NCBI RefSeq assembly: GCF_041359055.1
Contig: NZ_JBGJKZ010000001.1
Coordinates: 310,001-374,000, forward strand
Reading direction: 5' to 3'
Length of the DNA: 64,000 bases
From: Paenalcaligenes hominis_A
GTDB lineage: Bacteria > Pseudomonadota > Gammaproteobacteria > Burkholderiales > Burkholderiaceae_B
In this document: positions 54,987-63,977 of the stretch, piece by piece
Numbering within the stretch: position 1 is the stretch's first letter
Layout of the letters: each line of letters begins with the position of its first letter
Notes under the pieces: model-generated
What the model was told of the DNA's origin: nothing
Seen by the model: the letters and a program-made list of their open reading frames with translations, nothing else
Database searches by the model: none
Position numbers and translations under genes: made by a program

Positions 54987-55778
54987 ATGACGTATCGTAT
55001 TGGTTTGATTGGGTTTGGTGCAATTAATCAAGACGTGCTGCGCTCGTTGCAGCCGTTGATTGAGCAGTTAGGGGCCGAGGTCATGGTCTTGCGGCAACGT
55101 GCTGAGGCCGTAGCAGGGCTTCAGGTGTGTACGCAAATAGAAGACTTATTGGCGTTTAAACCTCAACTTATTATCGAGGCCGCAGCTCAAGAGGCGGTAG
55201 TACAGTACTTACCTGCCTGCTTAGCCAGCGGGGCAACGGTCGTGGTGTCTTCAGTAGGGGCTTTTACACAAGCTGACTTATTAGAAACTGCGCAACAGTT
55301 GTGCCAGCAGCACGGAAGCCGCATTATTTTGCCTTCTGGGGCAATAGGGGGGTTAGATTATATTCAGTCATTGCGCGACGCGCCCGATTTAGAGCTGATC
55401 TATGACTCCTTAAAGCCAGTTAAAGCCTGGTCCAACGAGTTGGTAGCAGCTGGTATAGATCCAAGCACAATTACTGAGCCTTATGTAATGTTTGAGGGCA
55501 ATGCGGCAGAAGCGGCTCGTTTATACCCTAAAAACTTAAATGTGGCGGCTACATTGGCTTTAGCTGGGCCCGGCCTAGAGCGCACTACAGTTCGTGTCAT
55601 TGTGGACCCACAATTAGAGCGTAATACGCACCGTATTCATGTGCAAAGCCAGTTTGGAAAAATGAGCATGGAAATTCGCAATTTTCCTTCACCCACTAAT
55701 CCTAAAAGTTCATGGATTGTGGCACAAAGTATTGCCAGTGTAGTGAAACGAGAGTTCGCTGTGCTGCAATTGCGCTAA
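54987..55778 (+). CDS. nadX: L-aspartate dehydrogenase
   Basis: 263 residues from the ATG at 54987 with AGGA 6 bases upstream; an in-frame start at 54945 is less likely. Rossmann start RIGLIGFGAINQDVL, then VSSVGAF, ILPSGAIGGLDYI and YPKNLNVAATLALAG, as in aspartate dehydrogenases. NAD(P)-linked oxidation of aspartate to iminoaspartate, either for quinolinate/NAD synthesis or aspartate catabolism. It lies next to nicotinate degradation genes and ends in a terminator. Confidence 0.88.
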   Translation: MTYRIGLIGFGAINQDVLRSLQPLIEQLGAEVMVLRQRAEAVAGLQVCTQIEDLLAFKPQLIIEAAAQEAVVQYLPACLASGATVVVSSVGAFTQADLLETAQQLCQQHGSRIILPSGAIGGLDYIQSLRDAPDLELIYDSLKPVKAWSNELVAAGIDPSTITEPYVMFEGNAAEAARLYPKNLNVAATLALAGPGLERTTVRVIVDPQLERNTHRIHVQSQFGKMSMEIRNFPSPTNPKSSWIVAQSIASVVKREFAVLQLR

Positions 55779-55799
55779 ACATAGCGCTGATACAAATTG

Positions 55800-55832
55800 A
55801 CCCCCTTTGGCTAGCACGAAGGGGGTTTTTTT
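55800..55832. terminator. intrinsic terminator after nadX
   Basis: CCCCCTT...AAGGGGG stem with an 11-base loop and seven T on the plus strand. Confidence 0.88.
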
Positions 55833-55837
55833 ATGTG

Positions 55838-56305
55838 TTAGTTATCTACGCCGTTGTCATTACTCATTTTTTTCAATAAATACACAATGGCGATTTGTTC
55901 TGCTGAATTGAGATTTCCAAGCGTGAGCTGACTGATGTGATGAGCACGCGGGATGGTTTGCTCAATTAATGTTTTGCCCTCGGGGCTGAGACTAATAATG
56001 ACTTTACGTTTGTCTTCGATGCTAGTGGAAAGCAACACTAAGCCACGCGCTTTAAGTCTATTAATAATGCCACGAATGGTGGCTTGATCTACAGCCGTGG
56101 CCGCCACTAACTCGATTTGTGAGCTTGGACCTTTATCGTACAACGCACATAAGGTCACAAATTGAATAGCAGTTAGTTGGGGGTCGCCTATATGCTGCTG
56201 AAAAATCGCGGTATGACGCTGAGTAGCACGACGTAATAAATGTCCAATTTGTTCTGTGACATCGTACTCGGGCAACGTGATGCTGGGCTTCTCTGTCGTT
56301 TGCAT
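55838..56305 (-). CDS. MarR-family repressor of nicotinate degradation (BpsR/NicR type)
   Basis: 155 residues. Winged helix SQIELVAATAVDQATIRGIINRL, wing STSIEDKRKVIISLSPEG. Similar MarR proteins, NicR in Pseudomonas putida and BpsR in Bordetella, repress nic genes and respond to 6-hydroxynicotinate. It is divergent from nicC across a gap with two inverted repeats of a GTGTGTAC type, fitting dual control. Confidence 0.85.
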   Translation of the reverse strand: MQTTEKPSITLPEYDVTEQIGHLLRRATQRHTAIFQQHIGDPQLTAIQFVTLCALYDKGPSSQIELVAATAVDQATIRGIINRLKARGLVLLSTSIEDKRKVIISLSPEGKTLIEQTIPRAHHISQLTLGNLNSAEQIAIVYLLKKMSNDNGVDN

Positions 56306-56360
56306 CCATTTTCCTTATAGCTGTTTTAAGACAATAGATACAGTATAGCCTTTAGTGAAA

Positions 56361-56373
56361 GTACAGTGTGTAC
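56361..56373. promoter_or_regulatory. candidate nic operator 1 (near the MarR gene)
   Basis: GTACA-GTG-TGTAC, a perfect 5-bp inverted repeat, 56 bases ahead of the MarR start. The core AGTGTGTAC is shared with operator 2. Confidence 0.5.
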
Positions 56374-56455
56374 ATCCACCGTTTAAAGTCTATGCGCTGT
56401 AAAAAAATAATAATCATTAGCGTAAACCCCTAATATATTCTGGTTTCTTAGATCG

Positions 56456-56476
56456 TTAACAGTGTGTACACTTTAA
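56456..56476. promoter_or_regulatory. candidate nic operator 2 (near nicC)
   Basis: TTAA-c-AGTGT-gt-ACACT-TTAA, a nearly perfect 21-base palindrome 45 bases ahead of nicC. Related AGTGTGTGCGCT lies at 63966 before the nicB unit. Confidence 0.55.
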
Positions 56477-56520
56477 TCTATTACGTTTTAAGCTTAGATT
56501 GATTCAGGGGGTATGATCGA

Positions 56521-57663
56521 ATGGTTAAGAAAGTCGGTATAGCAATTGTGGGTGCTGGAATTGGTGGGGCAGCTGCCGCGGCTCTGTTACAGAAAGCCGG
56601 TTTTGATGTAGAGCTATTTGAGCAGGCGAATGCTTTTTCTCGACTCGGCGCTGGTATTCATGTGGGTCCGAATGCAATGCGCGTTTTCCGTCAGATGGGT
56701 TTAGAGGAAAAACTAGAGCAAATGGGCTCGCATCCTGATTTTTGGTTTAGCCGTGAAGGTGAGACCGGAGATTACCTGTCGCGTATACCTCTAGGTGATT
56801 TTGCTCGTAAAGAGTATGGCGCAGCCTACATCACCATTCACCGTGGTGATATGCACGAGCTTCAAATCAACAGCCTAAAAGAAGGTACCGTTCACTACGG
56901 TAAACGCTTAGAAGCGCTTCAGGAAGAAGACGGCTATGTGCGTTTGCTGTTCAAGGACGGCACAGAGGTGCATGCAGACTTAGTGATTGGTGCAGACGGT
57001 ATTCACTCTAAAGTACGTGAAACCTTGCTGGGTGTAGAAGTCCCTACTTACAGTGGTTGGGTAGCTCACCGTGCATTGATCCGCGGTGAAAACCTCAGAA
57101 AATTCGCGGATGAGTTTGAGCCGTGTGTGAAATGGTGGCGTCCAGATAGCCACATGATGGTGTATTACACCACAGGCAAACGCGACGAATATTATTTTGT
57201 GACTGGGGTTCCGCACGATGCGTGGGATTTCCAAGGTCCTTTTGTCGATAGCAGCCAAGAAGAAATGCTTGAGGCATTTGATGGTTATCACTCCACTGTA
57301 GAAAACTTAATTCGTTCTACTGAAAACATTACTAAATGGCCGTTGTTAAACCGTAACCCATTACCTTTATGGAGCCGCGGACGTTTGGTGATGTTAGGTG
57401 ATGCATGTCACCCCATGAGACCACATATGGCTCAAGGCGCATGCATGGCAATCGAAGACGCGGCCGTTTTAGCACGTTGTTTAGAAGAAACCGGAGCTCA
57501 AGATTACGAAACGGCTTTCTCTCTTTATGAAGGCACGCGTAAAGCGCGCGCGACCAAGGTTCAAGACGTTTCTAATGGCAACACCTTCTTGTTAAAACAA
57601 GAAGATCCAGCTTGGGTGTATGGGTATGATGTGTACGCCGAACCTCTTGCTGCCGCGAATTAA
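56521..57663 (+). CDS. nicC: 6-hydroxynicotinate 3-monooxygenase
   Basis: 380 residues, as in Pseudomonas putida NicC. FAD fold IAIVGAGIGGAAAAALLQKAGF, DG motif VIGADGIHSKVRE and GD motif VMLGDACHPMRPHMAQGACMA. It turns 6-hydroxynicotinate into 2,5-dihydroxypyridine with loss of CO2, using NADH. It is first of a two-gene unit with nicT. Confidence 0.94.
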   Translation: MVKKVGIAIVGAGIGGAAAAALLQKAGFDVELFEQANAFSRLGAGIHVGPNAMRVFRQMGLEEKLEQMGSHPDFWFSREGETGDYLSRIPLGDFARKEYGAAYITIHRGDMHELQINSLKEGTVHYGKRLEALQEEDGYVRLLFKDGTEVHADLVIGADGIHSKVRETLLGVEVPTYSGWVAHRALIRGENLRKFADEFEPCVKWWRPDSHMMVYYTTGKRDEYYFVTGVPHDAWDFQGPFVDSSQEEMLEAFDGYHSTVENLIRSTENITKWPLLNRNPLPLWSRGRLVMLGDACHPMRPHMAQGACMAIEDAAVLARCLEETGAQDYETAFSLYEGTRKARATKVQDVSNGNTFLLKQEDPAWVYGYDVYAEPLAAAN

Positions 57664-57742
57664 AACATAGATACATACATAGTTGGTTTATCGTTAACGC
57701 ATTTTTATAAATGCGTTAACGCGTTTATGGTAGTAGGAGACA

Positions 57743-59059
57743 ATGATGCAAACACAGGCAGCTCTAGGAACCGTGCCACATTCTTCTGAGCACAATCAAG
57801 AGCTTTACAAGAAAATCATATGGAAGTTAATTCCATTTTTATGCTTTTGTTATTTGGCAGCGTATTTAGATCGTATTAATGTAGGCTTTGCCAAGTTACA
57901 AATGCTTCAGCACTTGCAGTTCAGCGAGACCGTATATGGTCTAGGTGCTGGGTTGTTTTTTGTGGGTTATATTTTATTTGAAGTGCCCAGTAATTTGGCG
58001 CTAGAAAAAGTAGGGGCACGAATTTGGATTGCCCGTATTATGATTTCGTGGGGTATTTTGTCTGGGTTGACCATGCTCGTGACTACGCCCACACAGTTTT
58101 ACATAGTACGTTTTTTATTGGGGGCAGCCGAGGCGGGTTTCTTACCTGGCGTGCTGTACTACCTAACGACTTGGTTTCCCACTTACCGCCGCGGCAAGAT
58201 TATTGCCTTATTTATGCTAGGTCTACCCTTATCTAGCGTTATTGGTGGTCCTATTTCTGGTTGGATCATGGGGCACTTCCATGGTTTGAATGGTTGGCAG
58301 GGGTGGCAATGGTTATTTTTCCTTGAGGCTATTCCTAGTATTTTGTTGGGTGTTTTGACTTTCTGGGCCTTGCCTGACCGCTATGAAAATGCCAAATGGT
58401 TAACCGCAGAAGAAAAAGCCTTATTAAAACAAGACTTGGATGCCGACGATAAAGAGGGCAAACACAGCAAGAGCAGTTTTAAAGATGGCTTCTTTAACTT
58501 AAAAGTTTGGATGCTTGGTAGTATCGACTTCTCTATTTTGCTTGGAGCATATGCGATTGGGTTCTGGATGCCAACATTCATCCGTAATGCAGGCGTTATG
58601 GACACTTTCCATATTGGATTGTTAACTGCTATTCCAAGCATTGCTGGGGTATTTGGTATGTTGTTTCTAGGGGCGAGTTCGGATCGACATCGAGAGCGTC
58701 GTTGGCACCTGTGCATTCCTTTGCTTATCGGCGCAGCGGCATTAACGGCGAGTACATTCTTTGGCGATAACTTGATCATGACAGTGGTGTGTTTTACCGT
58801 GGCGTCGTGTGCCTTACTTGGTGCAGTACCTGTGTTCTTTAGTGTGCCAGCCACGTTCTTAAAAGGAACTGCAGCAGCAACAGGTTTTGCCTTGGCATGT
58901 TCACTGGCAAATATTGCAGGCTTGGTCAGTAATTCGTTGATGGGGATTGCTACTGACTTAACAGGTACCAGTCATGCCGCCTTGTGGTTCTTTGCAGCGT
59001 GTTTGGTTTTTAATGGATTCTTAGCGTTAGCGTTCCCTGCTAAATTAGTAAACCGTTAA
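57743..59059 (+). CDS. nicT: major facilitator transporter of nicotinate type
   Basis: 438 residues, about 12 hydrophobic helices, of the anion:cation symporter group (YLAAYLDRINVGFAKLQM at helix 1, then GAAEAGFLPGVLYYLTTWFP). Its place after nicC suggests uptake of nicotinate or 6-hydroxynicotinate. It ends in a bidirectional terminator. Confidence 0.88.
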   Translation: MMQTQAALGTVPHSSEHNQELYKKIIWKLIPFLCFCYLAAYLDRINVGFAKLQMLQHLQFSETVYGLGAGLFFVGYILFEVPSNLALEKVGARIWIARIMISWGILSGLTMLVTTPTQFYIVRFLLGAAEAGFLPGVLYYLTTWFPTYRRGKIIALFMLGLPLSSVIGGPISGWIMGHFHGLNGWQGWQWLFFLEAIPSILLGVLTFWALPDRYENAKWLTAEEKALLKQDLDADDKEGKHSKSSFKDGFFNLKVWMLGSIDFSILLGAYAIGFWMPTFIRNAGVMDTFHIGLLTAIPSIAGVFGMLFLGASSDRHRERRWHLCIPLLIGAAALTASTFFGDNLIMTVVCFTVASCALLGAVPVFFSVPATFLKGTAAATGFALACSLANIAGLVSNSLMGIATDLTGTSHAALWFFAACLVFNGFLALAFPAKLVNR

Positions 59060-59078
59060 TTCCTCTCGCGTACTTACA

Positions 59079-59115
59079 CAAAAAAGCCTGAGCATTTTTG
59101 CTCAGGCTTTTTTTG
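59079..59115. terminator. bidirectional intrinsic terminator between nicT and nicF
   Basis: AAAAAGCCTGAGC-atttttt-type loop-GCTCAGGCTTTTTTT; serves both convergent units. Confidence 0.92.
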
Positions 59116-59152
59116 CCCCTAAAGAACTAGGGGCAAGAGAGGCTTTGTGCAC

Positions 59153-59767
59153 TTAGTCTAATAGAGCTTTGGTTTGTTCTAGTGTAGCGACGTAAGCGTA
59201 TTTTTGCTCCATATCGAATAAATTTGCATCGTGTGGAGCAATAGCACGGTCGCCCACGCAGTCGGATACCACTAGAGGGCGGAAACCTAGCTGCATAGCA
59301 TCGACCACAGAAGCCCGTATACAACCGCTAGTAACAGCACCGGCCACAACCAGTGTTTGCACGCCACGTTGTGTTAACCAAGCCGCTAAAGAGGTACCAA
59401 AAAAGGCAGAAGGCACGGTTTTGCGCACGACGAGCTCTCCGTCGGCGGGTGCTAACTCGGGCACGATTTGACTGTTATGACTGTCTTCGAGCAAGGTCAA
59501 CATGCTTGGGACTTTAATACTAAAGATGTTGTTGTCGGACTGATCATCGGCAAACACAATGCGCGTGTGGGCCACAGGCCAATTTTTTTCACGGGCCAGA
59601 GCAAGCAGCTCTTGGGTATTGGCAATGGCTTGGGGAATATTTCCGCCGCCAAATACGTCTGGGTCAGCAAAGCCGTTAACCAAGTCAATAATTAATAGAC
59701 CATAGGGGGCTTTAGGCTCCAACTGTGCACCAAAACCTTGTTTAGCATAAACCGCGGTTTCACTCAT
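59153..59767 (-). CDS. nicF: maleamate amidohydrolase
   Basis: 204 residues from the ATG at 59767, chosen because a GGAG inside the nicX end lies 6 bases ahead; an in-frame ATG at 59779 exists. Isochorismatase-like hydrolase: LLIIDLVNGFADPD, the Lys in VRKTVPSAFFGTSL, and nucleophile Cys in AGAVTSGCIRASVVDAM. It hydrolyses maleamate to maleate and ammonia. The maleate isomerase needed next is not in the window. Confidence 0.91.
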   Translation of the reverse strand: MSETAVYAKQGFGAQLEPKAPYGLLIIDLVNGFADPDVFGGGNIPQAIANTQELLALAREKNWPVAHTRIVFADDQSDNNIFSIKVPSMLTLLEDSHNSQIVPELAPADGELVVRKTVPSAFFGTSLAAWLTQRGVQTLVVAGAVTSGCIRASVVDAMQLGFRPLVVSDCVGDRAIAPHDANLFDMEQKYAYVATLEQTKALLD

Positions 59768-60806
59768 TGTTTGCTCCATCTAAAACACGTCCTGCTTTAA
59801 CAACGCAGAGATCATCTAAAAACACGTCGCAACGGCGTAAAGGGATATCAATATGGCAGGCAGTGGTACGATCGCCCCCTGCTTCGTTATTTGGCCCTAA
59901 GGAAAAGAGAAAATTGCCTTCAAAAGCACGGGCATCCATGCCAATGGTTTGCTCTTTATCGTAATGGTCTAAGGTAGACCAGTGCGTGCGTGGCTGTAGG
60001 CCCCAACCAATATGGGAAATCGCATAGCCTTCAGGGTCATTAAAGGTTTGCATGTACTCGTCTAAAAGCTCGGCATCAATCCCACCTTCGATTTTGGTGG
60101 CGTAGCCATTTTCTACGGTCAGGGTAATAGGCTCAGAGACGTATTTTTTCTGAGGCAATAAAATATCGCCTTTGTCGATCACAATGGTTCCTGTCGCGCC
60201 ACCCTCATTAGGCCAGGTCAGCACAAAGCCGCTTGGCCAGTGATCCCAACGGCCGGGTTCGTCCACAAAGCCGTATTCGCTGATCGCAGGGAAGTCACCA
60301 ATGGGGCAGTACAGATTGGTACCAGCGGCAGAGGTGACACGCATTGCAGAGGCGTTTTCAATTTTTTTAGCGGCATTTAATACCCGAGTGCGGTCGGCCT
60401 GGCTAGGAAGTGCGCGTACAAGGATCTCGGGTGGCTCAACTGCCAATAAAATTTTAGTGCCGCTAGCCAAAATTTCACCTTGCTCAGGTGAGAACAGTAG
60501 TGTCATTAAGTCCAACACCAGATCGCTGGCTTTTAAGGCCGCTATGGCTGCTGGGTTATTGGTAATAGGCGTAGTGCCTAAATACGATAACGAGTCACGG
60601 CTTAACGATTTTTCTGCATTCACAGGGGGTAAATCCAAACGATTCACTATAGCCCCTTTCATTTGCACAGCAGTTAAAGCGCAACGTAAGGTTTGAGGAT
60701 GCGTGGAAGCTCCGGTCAGAATCGTAACGGTTTGATTTTTTTCTAGCTTGGAAAGAGTAAGCACCTCGAGCCAAGCATTGATTAATTGGTAGTCACTGAC
60801 GGCCAT
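59760..60806 (-). CDS. nicX: 2,5-dihydroxypyridine 5,6-dioxygenase
   Basis: 348 residues from the ATG at 60806 with GGAG 7 bases ahead; a longer frame to 60893 overlaps nicD and is rejected. Length matches NicX. Late segments ISHIGWGLQPRTHW and EAGGDRTTACHIDIPLRRCD carry the His and Asp candidates for Fe(II). It opens the ring of 2,5-dihydroxypyridine to N-formylmaleamate. Confidence 0.92.
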   Translation of the reverse strand: MAVSDYQLINAWLEVLTLSKLEKNQTVTILTGASTHPQTLRCALTAVQMKGAIVNRLDLPPVNAEKSLSRDSLSYLGTTPITNNPAAIAALKASDLVLDLMTLLFSPEQGEILASGTKILLAVEPPEILVRALPSQADRTRVLNAAKKIENASAMRVTSAAGTNLYCPIGDFPAISEYGFVDEPGRWDHWPSGFVLTWPNEGGATGTIVIDKGDILLPQKKYVSEPITLTVENGYATKIEGGIDAELLDEYMQTFNDPEGYAISHIGWGLQPRTHWSTLDHYDKEQTIGMDARAFEGNFLFSLGPNNEAGGDRTTACHIDIPLRRCDVFLDDLCVVKAGRVLDGANNE

Positions 60807-60826
60807 AAAACAACTCCGATTTAACT

Positions 60827-61657
60827 TTAAGGATTTAACGCAGCGCCGAGGAACTCGCCAAAGGCTTGGTAAAAGCCTTCTTCGTTGTCCCATGGGATCA
60901 TGTGACCGGCATCGGCAACATGGGAAATGCTGAGCTTGGGAATAAGGGATTGAATTTCTTCGGCTTCTTCGGGACGGATCACATCGCCCCGTTCGGCAAT
61001 CATAAGTAAGGTAGGCACCGTGATCTTGGCGAAGTCTTGGTGCACATCGTCGTTTTGGAAATCGTTGAAACTTTGGACAATAGCGGACTCATTGCAGGTG
61101 TGTAGCCACTGAGCACGCAGTTGCAACTGCTCTTCAGTCCACGTTGGGCAAAAAGCACGCATTTGCTCTGCGGTGCAGCCTTCACGTGCCATTGCCATGG
61201 AATCTACATACCACGGCAGTTGGGCCGGGTAGGGACGGCGGTCTGGCCCAGAAACCGGAGGATCCACCATCACAAGACGGGTTAAACCCTCGGGGTGCAT
61301 GGCGGCAGCTCGTGCGCCAATACGACCACCCATAGAATGGCCCACCACAGCATAGCGCGTTAAACCTAATGCTTTAGCAAACTCAATGACGTCATGCGCT
61401 TGAGCGGTCAGGCCGTAATCGAGGCCATCTTCGGCAGAGCTAAGACCGCGTCCACGTACATCAAGCACATAGGTATCAAAGTACTGACCTAAACGTTCTG
61501 CCACGAACCCCCATGTTACAGCGGGGCTGGTAATACCAGGTACCAGAATAATGGCATCACGCTGCTGTTGAGCCGTATCGTTAGGCTTGCCGTAACGTAA
61601 GTAATGTTGACGGATACCATTGGCATTTACGTTGCCGCCATATAAGAAGGTACTCAT
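60827..61657 (-). CDS. nicD: N-formylmaleamate deformylase
   Basis: 276 residues, alpha/beta hydrolase. Nucleophile VVGHSMGGRIGARAAAM, Asp and His toward the end (HVADAGHMIPWD). N-terminal YGGNVNANGIRQHYLRYG is NicD-like. It removes formate from N-formylmaleamate to give maleamate. It overlaps the nicB-like stop by 4 bases. Confidence 0.92.
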   Translation of the reverse strand: MSTFLYGGNVNANGIRQHYLRYGKPNDTAQQQRDAIILVPGITSPAVTWGFVAERLGQYFDTYVLDVRGRGLSSAEDGLDYGLTAQAHDVIEFAKALGLTRYAVVGHSMGGRIGARAAAMHPEGLTRLVMVDPPVSGPDRRPYPAQLPWYVDSMAMAREGCTAEQMRAFCPTWTEEQLQLRAQWLHTCNESAIVQSFNDFQNDDVHQDFAKITVPTLLMIAERGDVIRPEEAEEIQSLIPKLSISHVADAGHMIPWDNEEGFYQAFGEFLGAALNP

Positions 61658-63921
61658 TCTCTTTGTCTCCTAGTAACGGGGGGGTGAGTAGTTAAAATGT
61701 GTTGAATATGAGTGGGGCTAAAAGGCGCTTCATAAAACCGTCGTGCCGTTGCATCAAACAAGGCATTGGCTACAGCAGGAGCGCAAGGTAACGAGGCCGA
61801 TTCGCCTGACCCGAGCGGGTCATCACCAGGGCGTTCTATCAGCACCACATCAATAGGGGGTAAGTCTGTAAATTTAAGAATGGGATAAGCACCCCATTCC
61901 AAGCTGGTAACACCTTGCTTATCAAAGCGCACCGTTTCATATAAAGTGCGGCTAAGTGACTGAATCACATTGCCATGAATTTGATGGCGTACACCAGCGG
62001 GGTTGATCATCTGGCCCGTGTCTTGGCCTACCGTGATGTGTTCAATCACCACTTGGCCTGTCTGCTCATGTACTTTTAAGTCAACAATCCACGCCGACCA
62101 AGCTGATCCAAAACCGGGGAATTTGCTGTGTATATAACGGGCATAACCAATACCGCGGCCGTACATCCAGCCATTGGCGTCACTGACCCCGCGTGAGCCT
62201 TCATGGTGCGGCTTCCATTGCGCCCGCTCAGCAACGGCCAAAATCAAGTCTTGAGCGCGGGGATCTTCATGAAGGTGTTTGACGCGAAAAGCCACTTGGT
62301 CATAGCCAATAGCATGGGCTAACTCATCAATCATGCACTCATGGGCAAATGAGTTCGGTAAAGCGGAAACCCCCCGTAACCATGAAGCACGCACAATAGG
62401 TGCCATGTCATTACACACAATATGTTGACTGGGGTAGGTATAGGGAGGTACCGCGGTACGGTCACCCATTTGTAAGGTGCGTGGTTGGGCCGAGGTGTGC
62501 CCAGTTAACAGAGCGGCCAATAGCGGCGCATCATTAGACGGATAATGCGTTTGAAATTCATAGCGCACAAGTTCGCCATCGGGAGTCACGCTGGCTTTGT
62601 TTTTCATAAGCTGCGCGGCGCCTTTAGGCTCCCATGCGTGCTCTTGCTCTCGCGTTAATTGAAGGCGTATAGGTCGTTGTGTGAGCTTGGAAATCAGTAA
62701 TGCATCCGCACACACATCATCGGCACAATTGCGACCATAACAGCCTGATGCTTCGTGGCGAATAATTTCTATAGTGCCTTCGTCTATGTCAAAAAGCTCA
62801 CTCAGTTGGGTGCGCAGCATATGCGGGTTTTGGCTACCCGACCAAACTTGCACCAAACTACTATCATAAATAGCTACAGCACAGGAAGGGCCAATTGAAG
62901 CGTGCAACTGAAAGGGCCAAACGTATTCATTTGCCAACTCTATGCAGTTGTCAGGTGCAGCGCTTTCTGCAGATGTGTCTTTCAAAAGGCGAGGTGTAGA
63001 GAAATGGTTGTCTACCGCATCACGTAGACACGACAAGTCTACTAGCTCTGGTGGCGTGTGCCACGTTACGATTAGCTCGCGTGCGGCTTGAGCGGCATGC
63101 TCTTCGCGTTGCGCCACCACTGCAACAAAATCGCCTTGTTGTACGACCTCTATGTCGGGACTAATGTGCTGGACTGAATTGGCATCCACTGAAATTAAGC
63201 TTTTGCCAATAAAGTCGCCACTATCACGACCTAAATAGGGTGGGCGCACTACGCGCGCATGCCACATACCGGGCACCTGTACATCGTGCACATAAGTAAA
63301 AGCGCCCACGGCTTTTTTAGGTATATCGACGCGAGGCGAGGATTTACCCACAAGATTAAGCTGCTCTTTGGTTTTTGTAATGATGTTCAGGTCTAAGTAG
63401 GCACGTAGTTGAACAGCGTGTACGGCGTCCTCATAACGAATAGTTAATCCATTAGGACCATAGATAATGCCTTGGGCGGTATGCAGATCTTTTACATTCA
63501 CTTGCCACGTTTGGCTTTGGTGTTGCAGTAAAATTTGCTTGGCTTGCGCAGCGGCTTTGCGCAGCGGCACGGCTGAGATTTGTATAGAAGCGCTAGCAAT
63601 AGTAGGCCCTTGATTGGGCGAAGCGTCTGTGTGGCCCAGTACCATCTGTAGTTGATCTGGGCGTATATCGAGCTCGTCGGCCACAATTTGCCCCAATGCC
63701 GTCTGAATTCCTGTACCCAAATCCACATGACCATTAAATGCAAAGATGCCTTCGTCGGTAATGGCAACAAAAATATCGTCGTGGGCTTGAAGGTACGTGG
63801 AGTTGACTCCAGGCTGACCAGGAGCGGGTGTGGGCGGCAAGCTAGGCTCGCGCACAATAAGCAGGCTGTGAGGGTGAGACAAAAGACGTTTTTGTGTTGA
63901 GCGTGGCGCGCGATCAAACAT
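61654..63921 (-). CDS. nicB: nicotinate hydroxylase molybdenum subunit (NicB-like, without cytochrome domains)
   Basis: 755 residues, molybdopterin-binding subunit of the isoquinoline-oxidoreductase branch of the xanthine oxidase family. NGHVDLGTGIQTALGQIVADEL, GASGCYGRN-like IIRHEASGCYGRNCADDV, and late PLGSGESASLPCAPAVANAL, with the active-site Glu. It hydroxylates nicotinate at C6. Pseudomonas NicB is about 1190 residues because cytochrome c domains follow; here the protein stops before them. The 2Fe-2S subunit and electron acceptor must lie elsewhere. It is first gene of the nicB-D-X-F unit. Confidence 0.88.
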   Translation of the reverse strand: MFDRAPRSTQKRLLSHPHSLLIVREPSLPPTPAPGQPGVNSTYLQAHDDIFVAITDEGIFAFNGHVDLGTGIQTALGQIVADELDIRPDQLQMVLGHTDASPNQGPTIASASIQISAVPLRKAAAQAKQILLQHQSQTWQVNVKDLHTAQGIIYGPNGLTIRYEDAVHAVQLRAYLDLNIITKTKEQLNLVGKSSPRVDIPKKAVGAFTYVHDVQVPGMWHARVVRPPYLGRDSGDFIGKSLISVDANSVQHISPDIEVVQQGDFVAVVAQREEHAAQAARELIVTWHTPPELVDLSCLRDAVDNHFSTPRLLKDTSAESAAPDNCIELANEYVWPFQLHASIGPSCAVAIYDSSLVQVWSGSQNPHMLRTQLSELFDIDEGTIEIIRHEASGCYGRNCADDVCADALLISKLTQRPIRLQLTREQEHAWEPKGAAQLMKNKASVTPDGELVRYEFQTHYPSNDAPLLAALLTGHTSAQPRTLQMGDRTAVPPYTYPSQHIVCNDMAPIVRASWLRGVSALPNSFAHECMIDELAHAIGYDQVAFRVKHLHEDPRAQDLILAVAERAQWKPHHEGSRGVSDANGWMYGRGIGYARYIHSKFPGFGSAWSAWIVDLKVHEQTGQVVIEHITVGQDTGQMINPAGVRHQIHGNVIQSLSRTLYETVRFDKQGVTSLEWGAYPILKFTDLPPIDVVLIERPGDDPLGSGESASLPCAPAVANALFDATARRFYEAPFSPTHIQHILTTHPPVTRRQRE

Positions 63922-63965
63922 GGTAATTCCTTAACGAGCTGAGCGCTTTTTAAAATGCTTTAAAT

Positions 63966-63977
63966 AGTGTGTGCGCT
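63966..63977. promoter_or_regulatory. candidate nic operator 3 upstream of nicB
   Basis: AGTGTGTGCGCT, matching 10 of 12 positions of AGTGTGTACACT in front of nicC. It suggests that one MarR repressor controls both nic units. Confidence 0.45.

Noticed and set aside
58381..58854. 157-residue minus-strand ORF over nicT
   Set aside because: Shadow of a transporter gene, no start signal and no recognised fold.
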